From JBLNBQ01 sp050260095 (GTDB lineage: Bacteria; Bacillota; UBA5301; DYFA01), in assembly GCA_050260095.1 (NCBI GenBank), contig JBLNBQ010000090.1:1-16687 (forward strand): a stretch of DNA of 16,687 bases, in the 5' to 3' direction. Of this stretch, positions 14,116 through 16,687 are shown in pieces; the first letter of the stretch is position 1, and every line of letters begins with the position of its first letter. The notes below the pieces were generated by a model. The model searched no databases and was not told the DNA's origin. It saw only the letters and a list, made by a program, of their open reading frames with translations. The translations under genes were made by a program, and so were the position numbers.

Positions 14116-15408
14116 CTATGAGCCTTGCTTGCCCTTCGGCTTGGCCTGGCCTTGGTTGGGCGCCTGTCCCCCTTTGCCTTGGGCCGGCGGCTGGCCTTGG
14201 CCTTGCCCCTGCGGCGGCTTCACCTGGTCCACTTTGAGGAAGAAGAGCGTCACCACGAACGCAAGGGAAACCACGATGGCTACCGGCAGGAAGACGGCCA
14301 CCTGCCCGCGGGCCATCAGCCAGCCGAAGAGGGGCGGGCCGAGCGCCACGCCCATGAAGCGCACCGCCCCGTAGACCGAGGTGACCATCCCGCGCGTCTC
14401 CCCGGCCGCCGCGCTCGTCACCATCGTGTTGATGGCCGGCAGGGCAAGGCCGTTGCCGACCCCCAGGACGACGAGCAGCCCGCCGCTGAGCAGAGGCTGC
14501 CGCACCAGGCAGAGCAGGAAAAGCGGCCCGGCCACCAGGACGAGCCCTGCCAGGGTCGCCCATTTGAGCAGGTTGACCCGCTTCTGGAGGATGCTGCCCG
14601 CGAGCAGGGAGACGCCGGCCATCGCCGCCACCGGCAGGGCGATCAGCAGGCCCTTGACCAGCCCTTCGTAGTGCCAGACGGTCTCCAGCTTGTCGGAGAA
14701 GTAGAACAGGATGCCGAACAGGGTGAACAGGATCAGCCCGCCCGCGAGATAGCAGGAGATGAGCGAGCCGGGCTTCTGCTTGAAGACTTTGCCGAGGTCC
14801 TGGAAGTACTGCCGGAGGGGCGGCGGCTTCTGCGCCGCCCGCTTCTCGGGGCAGAGGGTCCAAACCGCGATGGCCGACGGGACGGCGAGGATGCCGTAGA
14901 AGAAGAACGGCATGTACCAGGTGATCAGGGCGATCCCGGAGCCCAGGACGGGGCTGAGCACTTTCCCCATCCCATTGGAGGCCTCCACGATGCCGAGCAC
15001 CTTGCTCCGCTCCTGGCTGTTGAAGAGATCGCCTACGAGCGCCATGGCGACCGGGGCCGTGCCTGCGGCGCCGATCCCCTGCAGGATGCGGGCGCCGAAG
15101 ATCCACCAGTAGGGCCGCTTGACGAGGAGCGCCGCCAACCCGGCCAACACCCCGGCGACACCGTACAGGATGAGGCTCGGAGCCATGACATTCTTGCGGC
15201 CGATGCGGTCGGAGAGTACCCCGACGAAGGTGATGACGATGCCTGCGGGCACCGAGAAGGCCGTGATGAGCAGGCCGGCCCGGAACTGGCTGAGCTTCAG
15301 GACCTCCCGGATCTTCGGAAGCACCGGGATCAGCATCGAGTTGCCGAGCACCATGATGAACGGCACCGTGCACAGCGCCCCGATGGGAAGCCACATATTC
15401 TTCTTCAT
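14116..15408 (-). CDS. Major facilitator superfamily transporter
   Basis: A 430-residue protein with about 12 predicted membrane helices, from ATG 15408. The loop between helices 2 and 3 carries GVLSDRIGRKNV (63-74), the MFS motif A. ARILQGIGAAGTAPVAMALV and the following VGDLFNSQERSKVLGI match the drug:proton antiporter branch, so export of a small molecule driven by the proton gradient is likely; the substrate is unknown. The final 35 residues (396-430) are a hydrophilic Gln/Gly/Pro/Lys-rich tail with GQGQGQ-type repeats, uncommon in MFS proteins. No strong ribosome binding site precedes the ATG, and Met5 is an alternative start. The large open frame reaching 16317 upstream is antisense to the plus-strand membrane genes and is not used. 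It lies upstream of spoIIE on the same strand but is separated from it by the Spo0A promoter. Confidence 0.9.
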   Translation of the reverse strand: MKKNMWLPIGALCTVPFIMVLGNSMLIPVLPKIREVLKLSQFRAGLLITAFSVPAGIVITFVGVLSDRIGRKNVMAPSLILYGVAGVLAGLAALLVKRPYWWIFGARILQGIGAAGTAPVAMALVGDLFNSQERSKVLGIVEASNGMGKVLSPVLGSGIALITWYMPFFFYGILAVPSAIAVWTLCPEKRAAQKPPPLRQYFQDLGKVFKQKPGSLISCYLAGGLILFTLFGILFYFSDKLETVWHYEGLVKGLLIALPVAAMAGVSLLAGSILQKRVNLLKWATLAGLVLVAGPLFLLCLVRQPLLSGGLLVVLGVGNGLALPAINTMVTSAAAGETRGMVTSVYGAVRFMGVALGPPLFGWLMARGQVAVFLPVAIVVSLAFVVTLFFLKVDQVKPPQGQGQGQPPAQGKGGQAPNQGQAKPKGKQGS

Positions 15409-15516
15409 GTCCGGTAGTCTGCGCCCGGCCGAGGCGTGTATGCAACAGCGCAGGTAGCCGAGCTTCCGCAGGCATGGCGGGTGGCGCCAGGCAATAGAAT
15501 GTCCCGGAGGCTGCCG

Positions 15517-15969
15517 ATGGACCTGACGCCGCTGCCGCTTCTGCTCGTGCTGATCGTCGGCCTGGCCGCCCGGAACAACCTCGTGTCGGGCGCCGCCACG
15601 CTGCTGCTCGTCGTCTACCTCGCCGGGTTCCCCGAGGCGCTCCGCTTTCTCGGCTCCCGGGCGCTCGAACTGGGGCTGCTCCTGCTGATGGTCGCCGTGC
15701 TGGCCCCGCTGGCGCTGGGCGACACCACCCTGCGCGACCTCTCCCGCGTCTTCGGCTCCCTCGCCGGGTGGCTGGCGATCGTCGGCGGGGCCACCGCGAC
15801 CTGGCTGAACGGGCGGGGAGTCGACCTCCTGCGCGGCCGGCCGGAGATCATCGGCGGCCTGCTCCTCGGCACGATCGTGGGCGTGGTGGCCCTGCACGGG
15901 ATTCCGGTCGGCCCTCTGGCCGCGGCGGGGGTCACTGCGCTGCTCCTGCAGCTCTTCGGCCGGGGCTGA
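15517..15969 (+). CDS. DUF441 family membrane protein
   Basis: A 150-residue, very hydrophobic protein with about four membrane helices. The pattern VLIVGLAARNNLVSGAATLL, LLMVAVLAPLALG, PEIIGGLLLGTIVGV and IPVGPLAAAGVTALLL matches the DUF441 family of small bacterial membrane proteins, and the length is typical. Function is unknown. ATG 15517 is chosen because GGAGG lies 7 bases upstream; an in-frame ATG at 15499 lacks this. It is divergent from the MFS gene and is followed 67 bases later by a second, related gene on the same strand, suggesting tandem duplication. Confidence 0.88.
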   Translation: MDLTPLPLLLVLIVGLAARNNLVSGAATLLLVVYLAGFPEALRFLGSRALELGLLLLMVAVLAPLALGDTTLRDLSRVFGSLAGWLAIVGGATATWLNGRGVDLLRGRPEIIGGLLLGTIVGVVALHGIPVGPLAAAGVTALLLQLFGRG

Positions 15970-16036
15970 ACCTAAGCGGCCGCCCGGAGCCGGCGCCCGG
16001 GCAGGGCCCGGCGTTTCATCGACGGAGGCGATTTGC

Positions 16037-16687
16037 GTGAGCGCCACCTTTACCCTGATGCTGGTCCTCTTCGCCGGCCTCGCCGCCCAGAGCCGGCCGG
16101 TGGCCATCGCGGCCGGGGTTCTGCTCCTGCTCAACCTGACCGGCTTCCCGGCGCTCTGCGCCCTCATCGCCCGTTGGGGGCCTTCGCTCGGCTTTGCGCT
16201 GCTCGCAGCCGCCGCGCTGGCGCCCCTTGCCGCCGGGCCCTCCCCTGGCGGCTGGTCGTGGCCCGCGCTGCTCTCCGCCCCCGCCCTCCTCGCGTTCGCC
16301 TTCGGCGCCGCCGCCACCTACCTGGCGCAGCGCGGCCTCTCCTGCCTGCAGCTGAGCCCGGTCACGCTCCTGGCGCTGGGCTTGGGGCTCTTGGGAGCGC
16401 TCCTGTGGCAGAGCCCGGCCTGGCCGCGGCACTTGGCCTCGCTGGGCCGCACCGGCCTCCCGGCGCTGGGCTTGAGCGAAGGCCGGGTGGTCGGCGGTAT
16501 GGCGCTGATGCGCCTGGTCTCCGGACTCATCGAGGTGGGCGCCGCGCTGCTGATGCTCCGGGCCGGAAGGATCGGCTCCGCCCTGCAGATCAACGCCACG
16601 CTTGGCCTCATCGGCCCCGTGGTCAACCTGCTCGTCTGCGCCGCCGGCCTCGTCTTCGTCGCCGTCAAGTTCACCCCGTGGCGCGCC
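16037..16687 (+). CDS. DUF441-like domain fused to YqhV-like (DUF2619) domain, 3' end outside window
   Basis: The frame opens at GTG 16037 (GGAGG 9 bases upstream) and continues without a stop to the window edge, giving at least 217 residues. Residues 1-140 resemble the preceding DUF441 protein: LMLVLFAGLAAQSRPVAIAA, LLAAAALAPLAAG and FGAAATYLAQRGLSCLQLSP align with LVLIVGLAARNNL, LLMVAVLAPLALG and VGGATATWLNGRGVDLLRGR. Residues about 150-213 (VVGGMALMRLVSGLIEVGAA, LLMLRAGRIGSALQINATLG, LIGPVVNLLV) match YqhV/DUF2619, a small membrane protein family encoded near sporulation genes in Bacillus. Several membrane helices are expected. Function is unknown. Two separate genes with an internal start are possible, but no strong ribosome binding site is seen at the junction. 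Confidence 0.75.
   Translation, partial: MSATFTLMLVLFAGLAAQSRPVAIAAGVLLLLNLTGFPALCALIARWGPSLGFALLAAAALAPLAAGPSPGGWSWPALLSAPALLAFAFGAAATYLAQRGLSCLQLSPVTLLALGLGLLGALLWQSPAWPRHLASLGRTGLPALGLSEGRVVGGMALMRLVSGLIEVGAALLMLRAGRIGSALQINATLGLIGPVVNLLVCAAGLVFVAVKFTPWRA

Noticed and set aside
15973..16020. Imperfect GC hairpin between the two DUF441-type genes
   Set aside because: The stem has a bulge and only a TTT follows; it could be a weak terminator, but the background GC level makes chance likely.
15409..16317. Upstream extension of the MFS frame on the minus strand
   Set aside because: It is antisense to the two DUF441-type genes, is low in hydrophobic content and lies before the natural MFS N-terminus at 15408.

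Overview
This is chromosomal DNA from a high-GC, endospore-forming member of the Firmicutes, probably Symbiobacteriaceae or a relative. Three things support that. The gene set spoIIE - small membrane protein gene - tilS - ftsH - folP - folB - folK follows the classic Firmicutes order. Two perfect Spo0A boxes (TGTCGAA) lie just upstream of spoIIE. The DNA is very GC-rich by eye, with GTG and TTG starts alongside ATG. The sporulation assignment is strong; the family-level placement is an inference.

Layout. Bases 1-996 (minus strand) hold the start of a lipoprotein with a carboxypeptidase-regulatory-like domain and a signal-peptide-bearing RadC/JAB-type protein. Bases 1233-2875 (plus) hold a small HELGH-type putative metallopeptidase followed by dinB (DNA polymerase IV). 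Bases 2920-3171 (minus) encode an acyl-carrier-protein-like polypeptide. Bases 3283-4035 (plus) encode an exported TPR protein. Bases 4028-7393 (minus) form a tightly overlapped four-gene set: a nicotinamidase-like hydrolase, folP, folB and a fused folK-birA. Bases 7504-9432 are ftsH, 9496-10950 tilS, 11001-11339 a small tail-anchored protein and 11448-13994 spoIIE, all minus. Bases 14116-15408 (minus) encode an MFS transporter. Bases 15517-16687 (plus) hold a DUF441 membrane protein and, running off the window, a DUF441-like protein fused to a YqhV-like (DUF2619) domain.

How it works together. The folate genes supply three steps of dihydropteroate synthesis: FolB makes the 6-hydroxymethyl pterin, FolK pyrophosphorylates it and FolP condenses it with p-aminobenzoate. 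Every junction in that set is a 4-base ATGA or GTGA overlap, so translation is probably coupled. ftsH has its own strong sigma-A-type promoter, and its true start is most likely a TTG inside the longer open frame. spoIIE has a Spo0A-type promoter and a good intrinsic terminator, making it a separate sporulation unit. The next unit (tail-anchored protein, tilS) starts right after that terminator.

No mobile element, CRISPR array, tRNA or rRNA was seen, and there is no gene-free stretch over 300 bases. The most unusual points are two fusions (FolK-BirA and DUF441-YqhV), an exported RadC/JAMM-like protein and a stand-alone carrier-protein-like gene. I see no clear evidence of a wholly new multi-gene system.
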